This document shows positions 15,124 through 25,011 of a stretch of 64,000 nt of DNA, piece after piece. Origin of the DNA: Leclercia adecarboxylata (GTDB lineage Bacteria; Pseudomonadota; Gammaproteobacteria; Enterobacterales; Enterobacteriaceae); contig NZ_CP035382.1 in the NCBI RefSeq assembly GCF_006874705.1, forward strand, positions 1 to 64,000, in the 5' to 3' direction. The position numbers and the translations under genes were made by a program. How positions within the stretch are numbered: position 1 is the stretch's first letter; each line of letters opens with the position of its first letter. The notes beneath the pieces are model-generated. The model did no database searches. It was not told where the DNA came from and worked only from the letters and a program-made list of their open reading frames with translations.

Positions 15124-15149
15124 AAAGAGCCTTCCGGCTCTTTTTTTTT
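15124..15149 (+). terminator. Terminator after cI
   Basis: AAAGAGCC-TTCC-GGCTCTTT followed by a long T-run, starting about 20 nt past the cI stop. It separates cI from the downstream pL-type operon. Confidence 0.85.
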
Positions 15150-15199
15150 GCTTTTGAAACATATCTTTTAAAGTCAGGAAAACAGTTGGTTATACCCTA

Positions 15200-15254
15200 A
15201 ATATGTTTATCACGCATAATTATGTTTGACAGACAATTTTGGTGATCGTATGCT
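15200..15254 (+). promoter_or_regulatory. Rightward early promoter (pL-type) with CI operator
   Basis: TTGACA (15226-15231), 17-nt spacer, TATGCT (15249-15254). The operator sequence ATGTTTATCACGCATAAT directly upstream is the reverse complement of that at 14315-14337. The start of the first gene follows about 30 nt later. The layout equals lambda OL/pL. Confidence 0.75.
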
Positions 15255-15285
15255 TATTTCATCGGCATACAACGGAGTTAACTAA

Positions 15286-15606
15286 ATGACCAGCGAGCCA
15301 ACTACTAAAAAGTTTTACCAATTAGTTGATATCGAAGATTTTCGATTCAGTAAAGATTGCTCTCATATTCATTACGGAGATATTGCATCTGATTGCGATA
15401 CCAAAACGACTTCAATCTTTGAAGCAATAAATCATCTCAGTTTAAGTATTTTTAGTTTGTCAGAAGAGAAAGTAATTAATAGAGACAAAATCCTCAGTCT
15501 CACCTGCGTTATCGCTGATCTTGCTGAACTCGGCGTTGCGACAAATAAAATATCTCATGCAGCTTCATATCTTTCTGGGTTAAAGGATGGGAATCATGGC
15601 GCATGA
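15286..15606 (+). CDS. Hypothetical early protein (106 aa), first gene of the pL-type operon
   Basis: Starts MTSEPTTKKFYQLVDIEDFRF after the ribosome site ACGGAG. Mixed alpha/beta composition with a helical second half (SIFEAINHLSLSIFSL, LTCVIADLAELGVATNKIS). It has the position of N in lambda but no Arg-rich RNA-binding N-terminus, so it is not N-like. Family not recognised. Confidence 0.65.
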   Translation: MTSEPTTKKFYQLVDIEDFRFSKDCSHIHYGDIASDCDTKTTSIFEAINHLSLSIFSLSEEKVINRDKILSLTCVIADLAELGVATNKISHAASYLSGLKDGNHGA

Positions 15607-15793
15607 ACTTTAATTAGAGCAGGCAGCTGAGCGAGCGCATCAAGCGGAAATTATTTGTCGAATGATGGAGTCTTATCCAGATCGCATGCGTGATATCGAA
15701 ATTATCGCTATTGCCTCGCTACTGCGCAGACTCACAGGTGATGTATGTGCCTGGTTGATTGAAGAGCAGGCTGTTAAAGACAAAAAGAAATAA
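15596..15793 (+). pseudogene. Small early gene with nonsense codon (or short restart ORF)
   Basis: Reading from ATG at 15596 (overlapping the previous stop) gives MAHEL, then TAA at 15611, then an open, coding-like stretch LEQAAERAHQAEIICRMM... to a stop at 15791. One C-to-T change (CAA to TAA) would explain it. ATG at 15662 could still make a 43-aa product. Helical, charged; family not recognised. Confidence 0.45.
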
Positions 15794-15870
15794 ATACACC
15801 GTTATATTAATCTGGAATAAATACAGCTTAATCGCTGGGGAATATTACATCCTTTTAATGGGTTTTCATC

Positions 15871-15969
15871 ATGGTAAATAAAGCTGCTTATAAAACAGCG
15901 CAGTTAATGCGCAGCGCCGGATATTGGCACATCGCCAATCTCTTTCTAAAGAAAGCATATGGGAGATAA
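15871..15969 (+). CDS. Possible 32-aa early protein
   Basis: MVNKAAYKTAQLMRSAGYWHI continues for 11 more residues ending KKAYGR. It is basic and helical, ends 3 nt before the next gene and fits the dense early operon. No clear ribosome site is seen, so it is tentative. Confidence 0.4.
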   Translation: MVNKAAYKTAQLMRSAGYWHIANLFLKKAYGR

Positions 15970-15972
15970 ATT

Positions 15973-16197
15973 ATGTCCATTCAACAACGCCAAGATATTC
16001 AGGCACTGAATATCAAAGCAGAACAGCTCAACTTCCTTATGCAAACTATCCACGCCCATCATAAGGATTTCGATTGCCACCAGCTTGATGGCCTTTTAGG
16101 TCTGGCTTATGAGCTCGCTGGCTCTGTTTATTCCTGGACCGAAACAGAGGAGAAAATTGTACTGGCGAATGAAGACGCGCAAAGAAGGATTATTTAG
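15973..16197 (+). CDS. Hypothetical early protein (74 aa)
   Basis: Starts MSIQQRQDIQALNIKAEQLN, all-helical with several His (HAHHKDFDCHQLDG). Its stop TAG is immediately followed by the ATG of the next gene, indicating coupling. Function unknown. Confidence 0.6.
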   Translation: MSIQQRQDIQALNIKAEQLNFLMQTIHAHHKDFDCHQLDGLLGLAYELAGSVYSWTETEEKIVLANEDAQRRII

Positions 16198-16578
16198 ATG
16201 GATAAATTAATCGAAACATATCGGCGTCGAATTCTTAAAGCAGCATTACTCCGCCACCTGCGTAAAACAGGTAGCAATTGCATCATTATTAATCAGCCCA
16301 AAGGCGAAATAAAAACAATCGAATTAACAGAGATTCTTCTCGATGGCCTGTTGAGCCGTTTTGAAAAACAGGCCGTAAGCGAATTCGGAAATATAGAAGG
16401 GGTTAAGGCGGTCAGGGGAATTTATAGCAGCGCTGTAGACGTGAATGGCCGCGGTGAGTTCCTGACGGAAAGCGGCAAAGAGTTAATCGACGATCTCATT
16501 GCAGAACTGGTCGATTTTGCCAAAAAGCATAAACCATCAGTAGCGGAGGGTGAGCATGTTAAGTCAGCAAAACGCTAA
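16198..16578 (+). CDS. Hypothetical early protein (126 aa)
   Basis: Starts MDKLIETYRRRILKAALLRH. A basic helical N-terminus is followed by a short beta segment (CIIINQPKGEIKTIEL) and helices. No catalytic motif is visible. It overlaps the next gene by 23 nt. Family not recognised. Confidence 0.6.
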   Translation: MDKLIETYRRRILKAALLRHLRKTGSNCIIINQPKGEIKTIELTEILLDGLLSRFEKQAVSEFGNIEGVKAVRGIYSSAVDVNGRGEFLTESGKELIDDLIAELVDFAKKHKPSVAEGEHVKSAKR

Positions 16579-16798
16579 CCCGGGTTGCCGCCCGGTACTG
16601 AATATCGATCTGCATGTTCTGCCTGACTTCACTGGCCGCGTCGTTCTCTACATCGAAAACGGGCAGGTGAAGTGTGATCGGCGGTTATCTCCCGACGAGC
16701 ACATTTGCGCTTTGGACACGTTTATTGAAATGGCTCGCGACATGGAGCTGCGGCTCGCGGAGGTGAAAAGTGACGTTGACTGCAATTCGAATTCCTGA
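16556..16798 (+). CDS. Hypothetical early protein (80 aa)
   Basis: ATG at 16556 is chosen over GTG at 16550 because GGAGGGTGAGC gives proper spacing. The protein (MLSQQNANPGCRPVLNIDLH) has a beta-rich centre (FTGRVVLYIENGQVKCD) and a helical end. It overlaps both neighbours. Function unknown. Confidence 0.6.
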   Translation: MLSQQNANPGCRPVLNIDLHVLPDFTGRVVLYIENGQVKCDRRLSPDEHICALDTFIEMARDMELRLAEVKSDVDCNSNS

Positions 16799-16988
16799 GT
16801 GGGTTCACCTCAAAGCGGCTCACGTCCTGCGCCAGTTCAGAGCGAGGAGGATTCACCCCTGCCGCATGATCGGCTCCGGGAATCTGAGCCTGAGGGTTAA
16901 TCACCGCTGGCGGCTACTTTCACGCGATGGCGGCAAGAGCTGGGAAGTAATGAGCCATGAAACCTATAACCGGGAGAAAGATAAATGA
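16770..16988 (+). CDS. ParE/RelE-toxin-like small phage protein (72 aa)
   Basis: The C-terminal part SLRVNHRWRLLSRDGGKSWE followed by VMSHETYNREKDK resembles the beta-hairpin and final strand of ParE/RelE-type folds (a nucleus R-W-R-L-L-S and HETY end). The N-terminus is helical and basic (HVLRQFRARRIHP). No adjacent antitoxin is recognised, so activity as a toxin is doubtful; it is a common small gene in the pL operons of related prophages. Confidence 0.5.
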   Translation: MTLTAIRIPEWVHLKAAHVLRQFRARRIHPCRMIGSGNLSLRVNHRWRLLSRDGGKSWEVMSHETYNREKDK

Positions 16989-17491
16989 CCGACCTTGAAA
17001 AAGAAAACGTGAAGCAGCTTGTTGCTCGCCTGAAGGAAATCCAGAAGCAATCCGACGTAACGATTCCTGGTTGGATGCTTGACGAAAACCGCTATGGCAA
17101 AGGCTCCCTTACTTTAGAAGAGCAGCATGAGTGGGCTCAAACCGTCGTCCAGTCCATGCGCGGTACGGTCGCCCTTCTTTATCTCATCAGCTGCGAAAAC
17201 CGCTGGGGACTCCGTGACGGGCAATACCAGTTTAAAACCGAGGAGTTTACCTTCGGCATAACCCGGGAACTTATTGAAAATCTGCTGATTAAGCATGTGG
17301 AGTGCGCACTGATCGAGCACAAGCCTGAGGAACGCTATCTGGCGGTTTACCAGTTCTACTACGCCAACGATCAGCGCCTGAAAGAAGTCGGTCATTCGTG
17401 GTTCGCAGAGTTTCTCGACGAGATATTTGTAGATCTCGCTGCCCAGTTGCGCACCGGTAAAACAATGCCAGCCAACCACGTTTTGCATTAA
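16985..17491 (+). CDS. Hypothetical early protein (168 aa)
   Basis: Starts MTDLEKENVKQLVARLKEIQ and overlaps the previous stop by 4 nt (ATGA). Largely helical, acidic, with a Trp/Tyr-rich second half (RYLAVYQFYYANDQRLKEVG). No recognised motif. Confidence 0.6.
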   Translation: MTDLEKENVKQLVARLKEIQKQSDVTIPGWMLDENRYGKGSLTLEEQHEWAQTVVQSMRGTVALLYLISCENRWGLRDGQYQFKTEEFTFGITRELIENLLIKHVECALIEHKPEERYLAVYQFYYANDQRLKEVGHSWFAEFLDEIFVDLAAQLRTGKTMPANHVLH

Positions 17492-17497
17492 GGAGCA

Positions 17498-18364
17498 ATG
17501 ATGATGGCAATGAAAGCAGAATTAGCACCAGTAGCGGCCCGTGACCTGCAGATCATCGCGTATCGCGGTCAGCGAGTTGTAACCACTGAACAGCTGGCGG
17601 CCGGGTACGGTACTGATATCGTCAACATCAAGATGAACTATTCGCGCAACGCCGCCCGCTTTGCAGAAGGAAAACACTTCTTCAAAGTCACAGGGGAAGA
17701 GTTAGCTAATTTGCGAGTGACTTTTAGTTACCTGCAAATTTCCAACAAAACCCGTTCTCTTATGTTGTGGACAGAACGCGGCGCGGCCAACCACGCGAAA
17801 ATGCTTGAGACGGATCAGGCGTGGGGGTACCACGAGGACCTGGTGGAATTCTACTTCACGCAGCGTGGCACCATCGCTTCACCGGCAACACCGCTGACAC
17901 TTAGCCGTAAAGAATTGGCGCTGATGGTCATTGAAGCCGAAGAACGCGCCGAAGCCGCTGCACTGGAAACCAGGACCCTCAGCGCCACTGTTGAAAGCCT
18001 GGAGAAGCACTTCACCAAAGGCATGACGATCCCGGCATTCAGCAAGGCGCTGAACGGCGTCAACATCAACAAAATGATGTGGTGGGCGTCCGAGCGTGGC
18101 TGGGTGTTTAACGAGCAACGCGACCCAGAGAAAGATCCGCGCTGGCGCGTCGCCTCATATGCCCGCGACAAATATCTGACGGAAGACCAGACGCAGATCA
18201 CCCCGCACGGCAAGGATGCTTTCACGAAGTTTACGCCAGTACTGCTGGAGAAAGGCTGCCACCGCCTGTATCAGCTGTACATGAAAGGTGAGCTGCCAAT
18301 GAAAAAGACCTGGAATGGCGCGTACCTCCACGACAAAGCGATTTATACCCCGGAGGGACGCTAG
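17498..18364 (+). CDS. ORF6N-domain phage antirepressor-like protein
   Basis: A 288-aa protein with an N-terminal ORF6N domain (LQIIAYRGQRVVTTEQLAAG...NYSRNAARFAEGKHFFKVTG...LMLWTERGAANHAKML, about 18-110), a helical linker (about 130-170) and a C-terminal KilA-C-like domain (KGMTIPAFSKALNGVNINKM to the end). Proteins of this type act as antirepressors or regulators in phages; the exact target here is unknown. Three consecutive Met codons follow AGGAG, and the second or third has better spacing than the first. Confidence 0.85.
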   Translation: MMMAMKAELAPVAARDLQIIAYRGQRVVTTEQLAAGYGTDIVNIKMNYSRNAARFAEGKHFFKVTGEELANLRVTFSYLQISNKTRSLMLWTERGAANHAKMLETDQAWGYHEDLVEFYFTQRGTIASPATPLTLSRKELALMVIEAEERAEAAALETRTLSATVESLEKHFTKGMTIPAFSKALNGVNINKMMWWASERGWVFNEQRDPEKDPRWRVASYARDKYLTEDQTQITPHGKDAFTKFTPVLLEKGCHRLYQLYMKGELPMKKTWNGAYLHDKAIYTPEGR

Positions 18365-18365
18365 C

Positions 18366-18788
18366 ATGAATAAGCAATTCTGGTATCCCGCTGGCTCACT
18401 GGAGGAAGCCCACCAGCAGGCGCTGACATGGGTGTGTGATGCCTACTTGTTCCATCTGGTCAGCCTGCACCGTCGCCCGGTATATCGCCACCAGTACGGT
18501 GATATTTCGCTAGACCAGCCAGCGCTGCGGGGTTTTATCGACTCGTATCTGGAAGAAAAGAGCTGGGATTTAGATCGCCGCCGCGCGCATTACATCAACA
18601 TGCTTGACCTTATCCGCTATATGGGTCGAAAAAATTCGGACTTCATTGACTGGGGAACCGTGCCATCACTAACGCCCCGCGGGTTGCGCTGGATGAACGC
18701 CTGTTTCTCGAGGTTGGGAGAAATGGTCAACAGCTGCGGTGGTTGGGAAAACTGCGTCGAGAAGAAAATGGAGGGTACTAATGCGTGA
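18366..18788 (+). CDS. Hypothetical early protein (140 aa)
   Basis: ATG at 18366 immediately follows the previous stop (TAGCATG). The protein (MNKQFWYPAGSLEEAHQQAL) is rich in aromatic residues and Arg, with segments RRPVYRHQYGDISLDQPALR and DLDRRRAHYINMLDLI. Family not recognised. It overlaps xis by 8 nt. Confidence 0.6.
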   Translation: MNKQFWYPAGSLEEAHQQALTWVCDAYLFHLVSLHRRPVYRHQYGDISLDQPALRGFIDSYLEEKSWDLDRRRAHYINMLDLIRYMGRKNSDFIDWGTVPSLTPRGLRWMNACFSRLGEMVNSCGGWENCVEKKMEGTNA

Positions 18789-19026
18789 TACTGCCGATGT
18801 CGTTCTGCTGGTCCCGAATGATTGGGTAAGCGAAAAGGTGCTGATCGCGGTCACCGGGCTCAAGCCCGGAACCATCCTCCGGGCCAGAAAAGAGTGCTGG
18901 ATGGTCGGGCGGGAATACGTGCACGTTTCACCGGACGGAAACCCGAAACCCTCCAGCGAGTGCATGTATAACCGGAAAGCGGTTGATGCATGGGTCGCCT
19001 CGATGAAAAACAAACAGCCAGGGTGA
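18781..19026 (+). CDS. xis: Excisionase (Xis) family protein
   Basis: An 81-aa protein: VVLLVPNDWVSEKVLIAVTG, TILRARKECWMVGREYVHV and YNRKAVDAWVAS, the typical winged-helix excisionase pattern of lambdoid phages (DUF1233-like). It bends DNA at attR and directs integrase to excision. ATG at 18781 follows GGAGGGTACTA. It lies 55 nt before int. Confidence 0.88.
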   Translation: MRDTADVVLLVPNDWVSEKVLIAVTGLKPGTILRARKECWMVGREYVHVSPDGNPKPSSECMYNRKAVDAWVASMKNKQPG

Positions 19027-19081
19027 TTTGATGCCATGAAAAAGGTAATCTCATATCGCTCTTGGGCGTCTGGAGGAGTTC

Positions 19082-20395
19082 ATGGATAAAGTCACATATC
19101 CAACAGGCGTCGAAAACCACGGTGGCACATTGCGCATCTGGTTTAATTTTAAAGGTAAGCGTGTCAGGGAAAGTCTCGGTGTCCCTGACACCGCTAAGAA
19201 CAGGAAGATCGCCGGGGAACTGCGGACGTCGGTATGTTTTGCCATCCGTACAGGCACATTTGAGTATGCGGCACAGTTTCCGGATTCCCCTAACCTCAAG
19301 ACTTTTGGGGTGGGTAAAAAAGAAATTACAGTGTCAGAGCTTGCAGAAAAGTGGCTGGATCTGAAGAGGATGGAAATCTGCGCGAACGCACTCAACCGTT
19401 ATGAGTCAGTCGCAAGGAACGTGGTGCCCAGGATCGGGGGAAATCGGCTGGTGTCAGCAGTGACCAAAGAGGAGCTGCTGTATATCAGGAAAGATTTGCT
19501 GACCGGTCACCAGACGCCAGTGAAGGGAAAGGCCCCGGCGAAGGGGCGAAGTGTTGTCACCGTGAATTATTACATGACAACCATTGCCGGAATGTTTCAG
19601 TTTGCCGCAGATCATGGCTACGTAGAGGCAAACCCGTTCGAGGGGATGAAGCCTCTTAAAAAAGCCAGGGCAGAGCCAGATCCGCTAACTCGTGACGAAT
19701 TTATTCGCCTGATCGATGCATGCCGGCATCAGCAGACGAAAAACCTGTGGTCACTTGCAGTTTACACAGGGGTACGTCACGGGGAGCTGACCTCCCTGGC
19801 CTGGGAGGATATCGATCTTGAAGCTGGAACAATAACAATCAGGCGTAATTATACAAAACTGGGCGAATTCACTCTACCGAAAACTGAGGCGAGCACAAAC
19901 AGGGTCATACACCTTATCCAGCCCGCGATCAGCGTCCTGAGGAATCAGGCGGAAATGACCAGGCTTGGAAAGCAGCATCACATTGATGTGCAGCTGCGCG
20001 AGTACGGCAGAACGGAGAGCCACGACTGTACATTTGTCTTCAACCCTCAACTGGTCAGAAGATGTCAGCATGTCGGGTTCATCTACAAAGTCGACTCGAT
20101 AGGTGATTTGTGGGATGCAGCGGAGAAGCGAGCAGGGATAAGGCACAGGAAAGCTTATCAGTCGCGTCACACGTATGCGTGCTGGTCACTGTCAGCTGGC
20201 GCTAACCCCAGCTTTATTGCAAGCCAGATGGGCCATGCGAGCGCCCAGATGGTCTTCAATGTGTACGGGGCGTGGATGGCTGACAGCAGCAGTGAGCAGA
20301 TCGCGATGCTGAATCAGAGGCTTGCGAGTTTTGCCCCACAGATGCCCCAAAGCCTGCAAAGCAGCACCAGAGCATTATTGAAATCAGTAAGTTAA
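19082..20395 (+). CDS. int: Tyrosine integrase
   Basis: A 437-aa site-specific recombinase. An N-terminal arm-binding region (to about 75) is followed by the core-binding SAM-like domain (about 80-190) and the catalytic domain: Arg232 (TGVRHGEL), Lys267 (LPKTEAS), Arg362-His363 (YQSRHTYA), His385 (MGHASAQ) and nucleophile Tyr395 (NVYGAWM). The usual first His of the HxxR box is Tyr, as in several lambdoid integrases. It ends at the host junction in yecE, which it presumably recognises. Confidence 0.96.
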   Translation: MDKVTYPTGVENHGGTLRIWFNFKGKRVRESLGVPDTAKNRKIAGELRTSVCFAIRTGTFEYAAQFPDSPNLKTFGVGKKEITVSELAEKWLDLKRMEICANALNRYESVARNVVPRIGGNRLVSAVTKEELLYIRKDLLTGHQTPVKGKAPAKGRSVVTVNYYMTTIAGMFQFAADHGYVEANPFEGMKPLKKARAEPDPLTRDEFIRLIDACRHQQTKNLWSLAVYTGVRHGELTSLAWEDIDLEAGTITIRRNYTKLGEFTLPKTEASTNRVIHLIQPAISVLRNQAEMTRLGKQHHIDVQLREYGRTESHDCTFVFNPQLVRRCQHVGFIYKVDSIGDLWDAAEKRAGIRHRKAYQSRHTYACWSLSAGANPSFIASQMGHASAQMVFNVYGAWMADSSSEQIAMLNQRLASFAPQMPQSLQSSTRALLKSVS

Positions 20396-20430
20396 ATACG
20401 AATGCCCGACATGTTAACTGTGTGGAGGGT
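20396..20430. other. Prophage attachment junction in yecE
   Basis: Immediately after the integrase stop the sequence in the yecE frame reads ARHVNCVEGNTT, where E. coli YecE has ARHFNCVEGNTT around residues 26-37. The shared block GCCCGACATGTTAACTGTGT marks where host homology begins and probably contains the core. The other copy is outside the window. Confidence 0.7.
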
Positions 20431-21147
20431 AACACCACGCTGTACGCCCTGCCGAAGGCCGAGGTGGTGGCGCGCTGGCGGGAGCAGACCAGCGACGACT
20501 TTCGCTTCTGCTTTAAATTTCCGGCCACCATCTCCCATCAGGCCGCGCTGCGAAACTGCGACGATCTCACCGAAGAGTTTTTCACCCGACTGTCACCGCT
20601 GGCCAGCCGCATCGGTCAGTACTGGGTTCAGCTCCCCGCCACCTTTGGCCCGCGTGATTTGCCCGCGCTGTGGCAGTTCCTCGACGCCCTGCCCCGGGAA
20701 TTTACCTACGGCGTGGAGGTTCGTCACCCTGAGTTCTTCATGAAGGGCGACGCGGAGAAAGCGCTCAATCGCGGTCTGCACGAGCGCGGCGTCAATCGAA
20801 CGATCCTCGACAGCCGTCCGGTGCATGCTGCCGTGCCGCACAACGAGGCTATCATCGACGCCCAGCGCAAAAAGCCGAAGGTGCCGGTACATGCGGTGAT
20901 GACCGCCGGCAATCCGATGGTGCGCTTTATCGGCAGCGACAATATGCCGCAAAACCAGGCGCTGTTTGCCGTCTGGCTACAAACACTGGCGAAGTGGGAA
21001 CAGACCGCCACACCGTACCTTTTTTTACATACTCCCGATATCGCCCAGGCCCCGCAACTGGTCGATGCTCTCTGGCAAGCCTTGCAGGCCGTGGCTCCGT
21101 CCATTGGCGACGCCCCCACCATTCCGCAGCAATCTTCTCTTTTCTGA
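20404..21147 (+). pseudogene. yecE: yecE 3' fragment (DUF72), truncated by the prophage
   Basis: Encodes the C-terminal about 248 residues of YecE (TIM-barrel DUF72), from ARHVNCVEGNTTLYALPKAE to IPQQSSLF. The start codon and about the first 25 residues of E. coli YecE are missing because of integration. No ATG with a ribosome site lies at the junction; GTG at 20422 is the first possible start. The rest is intact, so the loss is recent or excision would restore the gene. Confidence 0.88.
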
Positions 21148-21197
21148 TCCCAGCCCCTATCATAGAAGTGCCATCTGCCAAAAAACAGGGAGTTTGT

Positions 21198-23342
<2,145 letters not shown>

Positions 23343-23365
23343 TTTTTTGCCACCGAACGGCAGAT

Positions 23366-23398
23366 AAAAAAAGGCCCCTGTTGAAATTGCAGGGGCCT
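23366..23398 (-). terminator. Terminator of cutC
   Basis: AGGCCCCTG/CAGGGGCCT 9-bp stem with a 9-nt loop; a run of seven T is on the minus strand, so it ends leftward cutC transcription and may also stop cmoB transcription less efficiently. Confidence 0.85.
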
Positions 23399-23448
23399 GG
23401 TACAAACAAGCATCATATTGGGCGACATGATGCGCGGTAAAAACTGTA

Positions 23449-24192
23449 TTAGCGATGATACCTTTCGATTATCGCCTTCATCTCTGCAACCGACTCGCCG
23501 TCCACGCCATAGCGGGAATATTCATCCGCTTCGGCATCCGTCGACATCGACAAGCCTGTGTTGCGATAGCGCATGGGTGACAGCAACCATTTGCCTGCCG
23601 AGCTGTGAAGCTCGAATACCCCTGCCTGTAAAAACGTTTCCAGGTTGGCGGCGCGAACGCCAGCACCAGCCATTATTATTGGAACACCTGATTGCGCTTT
23701 TAGTTCCTTAATTAATGAAATACCTTTTTCGGCGGAAGACTGTTGGCCGGAAGTGAGCACGCGTGCAACCCCCAGTTCTGCCAGATTTTCAAAGGCTTGA
23801 TGCGGATTTACGCACATATCAAAGGCGCGATGAAAAGTTACCGCCATCCCCTGCGCGGCGGTCATAATCTGGCGCATGCGCGGCATATCGATATGGCCGT
23901 CCTCATTCAGCAGGCCGGTCACCAGCCCCGGGAAACCCAGCTGGTTCACAAGGGCGATATCCTCCAGCATGGCGTCAAATTCGCCCGTGCTGTAGCAAAA
24001 ATCCCCGCCGCGCGGGCGGATAATCGGGTGAACCGGGATGGTCACCGCCTGACGCACCGATTTCAGCACGCCATAAGACGGGGTCAGCCCGCCCTCTTTC
24101 GGGGCCGCACAGAGTTCAATGCGATCGGCTCCGCGTTCCTGCGCGGTCACGGCACACGCCATGCTGTAACAACAGATCTCCAGCAATGCCAC
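23449..24192 (-). CDS. cutC: Copper homeostasis protein CutC
   Basis: A 247-aa TIM-barrel protein. Characteristic stretches are [41 protein letters not shown] and [19 protein letters not shown]. It was described as a copper tolerance factor in E. coli; its biochemical activity is still debated. Cytosolic; convergent with cmoAB. The start is at the conserved MALLEIC. Confidence 0.96.
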   Translation of the reverse strand: MALLEICCYSMACAVTAQERGADRIELCAAPKEGGLTPSYGVLKSVRQAVTIPVHPIIRPRGGDFCYSTGEFDAMLEDIALVNQLGFPGLVTGLLNEDGHIDMPRMRQIMTAAQGMAVTFHRAFDMCVNPHQAFENLAELGVARVLTSGQQSSAEKGISLIKELKAQSGVPIIMAGAGVRAANLETFLQAGVFELHSSAGKWLLSPMRYRNTGLSMSTDAEADEYSRYGVDGESVAEMKAIIERYHR

Positions 24193-24276
24193 GAAACCTC
24201 CTTATCTTCAGTTGGGTTTTGCATCATGCCATGCCGCCATACCCGCGACACGGCGTCAGCTCACAAAGTGTCGGGT

Positions 24277-24837
24277 TTATTCTTCGCTGGCGACAATCTG
24301 TTCGATGGTCCAGGGGTGAAACTTGACGGTCACGCTGCCGTCGGTAACTGCCAGAGTCGGATTCGGCAGACGTTCGCGATCCCCTTTTGGCGAGCTGGTT
24401 TTAACAAAGATCCCGGGCTGGCTTAAGCCCTCGTCGGACAGCAGCGCCAGCGCGCGGGCATTGAGGGTGTCGGGGTCACCAGGCAGCACGATTTCGATGT
24501 GCTCCCAGCCTTCGTGGGGATAGCGTTTCTCACCCGGCCACGGCAGTTCAACTACCTCAAAGCGCCAGTGTCCGACGCAGACCGGCTCGTGCAGCTTGAA
24601 CAGGCAGATCGGACGGCCATTGATGATATTTTCAGAGAGCAGCTCGCCGCACTGCTCAAACCCGCGCCGCCAGCGATCGGCGGTGGCATTCTGATGGCAG
24701 CGCAGGGAGATATGGTCCGCCGCGAGCGGAGCGATCTCCAGACCCAGGCGTTCGGCAAGCGCCGTAAAGGCCGCGGTGAAACGCGGTAAATCAGCTGCAA
24801 TGTCCTGCAGCTCGTCAACAGATTGCCAGTTCGCCAT
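24277..24837 (-). CDS. yecM: VOC-superfamily protein YecM
   Basis: A 186-aa protein that matches E. coli YecM throughout (MANWQSVDELQDIAADLPRF, ADHISLRCHQNATADRWRRG, WPGEKRYPHEGWEHIEIVLP). It has the fold of metal-dependent isomerases and oxygenases, with no proven substrate. The start at 24837 (MANW) is chosen by homology; the frame is open for seven more codons upstream. Confidence 0.94.
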   Translation of the reverse strand: MANWQSVDELQDIAADLPRFTAAFTALAERLGLEIAPLAADHISLRCHQNATADRWRRGFEQCGELLSENIINGRPICLFKLHEPVCVGHWRFEVVELPWPGEKRYPHEGWEHIEIVLPGDPDTLNARALALLSDEGLSQPGIFVKTSSPKGDRERLPNPTLAVTDGSVTVKFHPWTIEQIVASEE

Positions 24838-25011
24838 CATTGATACTCTTATCGTCATGCAAAAGCGTTAATTTACTCTGTTGCCCGCCTGCGACCAACC
24901 GCTGATTTGAGCCAGTGCTGACGGCAACGGGCAATTGCAGTATACTCCCGGCCTAATTTCTTTAACTGACGCGGCAGCATGATGATCGCGTCAAAAATGT
25001 AAGGTATCCCG

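Larger units (their letters stand above)
1..20430. mobile_element. Lambdoid prophage integrated in yecE (int-proximal part)
   Basis: The block contains integrase, excisionase, CI/Cro switch, helicase/primase, Q antiterminator, lysis cassette, terminase, portal and protease in lambdoid order, reversed relative to the + strand. The right boundary lies where sequence after the integrase stop becomes yecE coding sequence near codon 28. The left boundary (capsid, tail genes and the other att site) is outside the window. The packaging module is HK97-like (HNH, TerS, TerL, portal, protease) and the lysis module is phage-21-like. No obvious N, cII or cIII gene was recognised. CI carries an Ala-Gly cleavage site and a Ser/Lys dyad, so induction by SOS-driven self-cleavage is likely. 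The lysis genes carry a lesion that may make the prophage lysis-defective. Confidence 0.95.

Noticed and set aside
19026..20430. tRNA gene as attachment site
   Set aside because: The junction lies in yecE coding sequence; no cloverleaf sequence is present.
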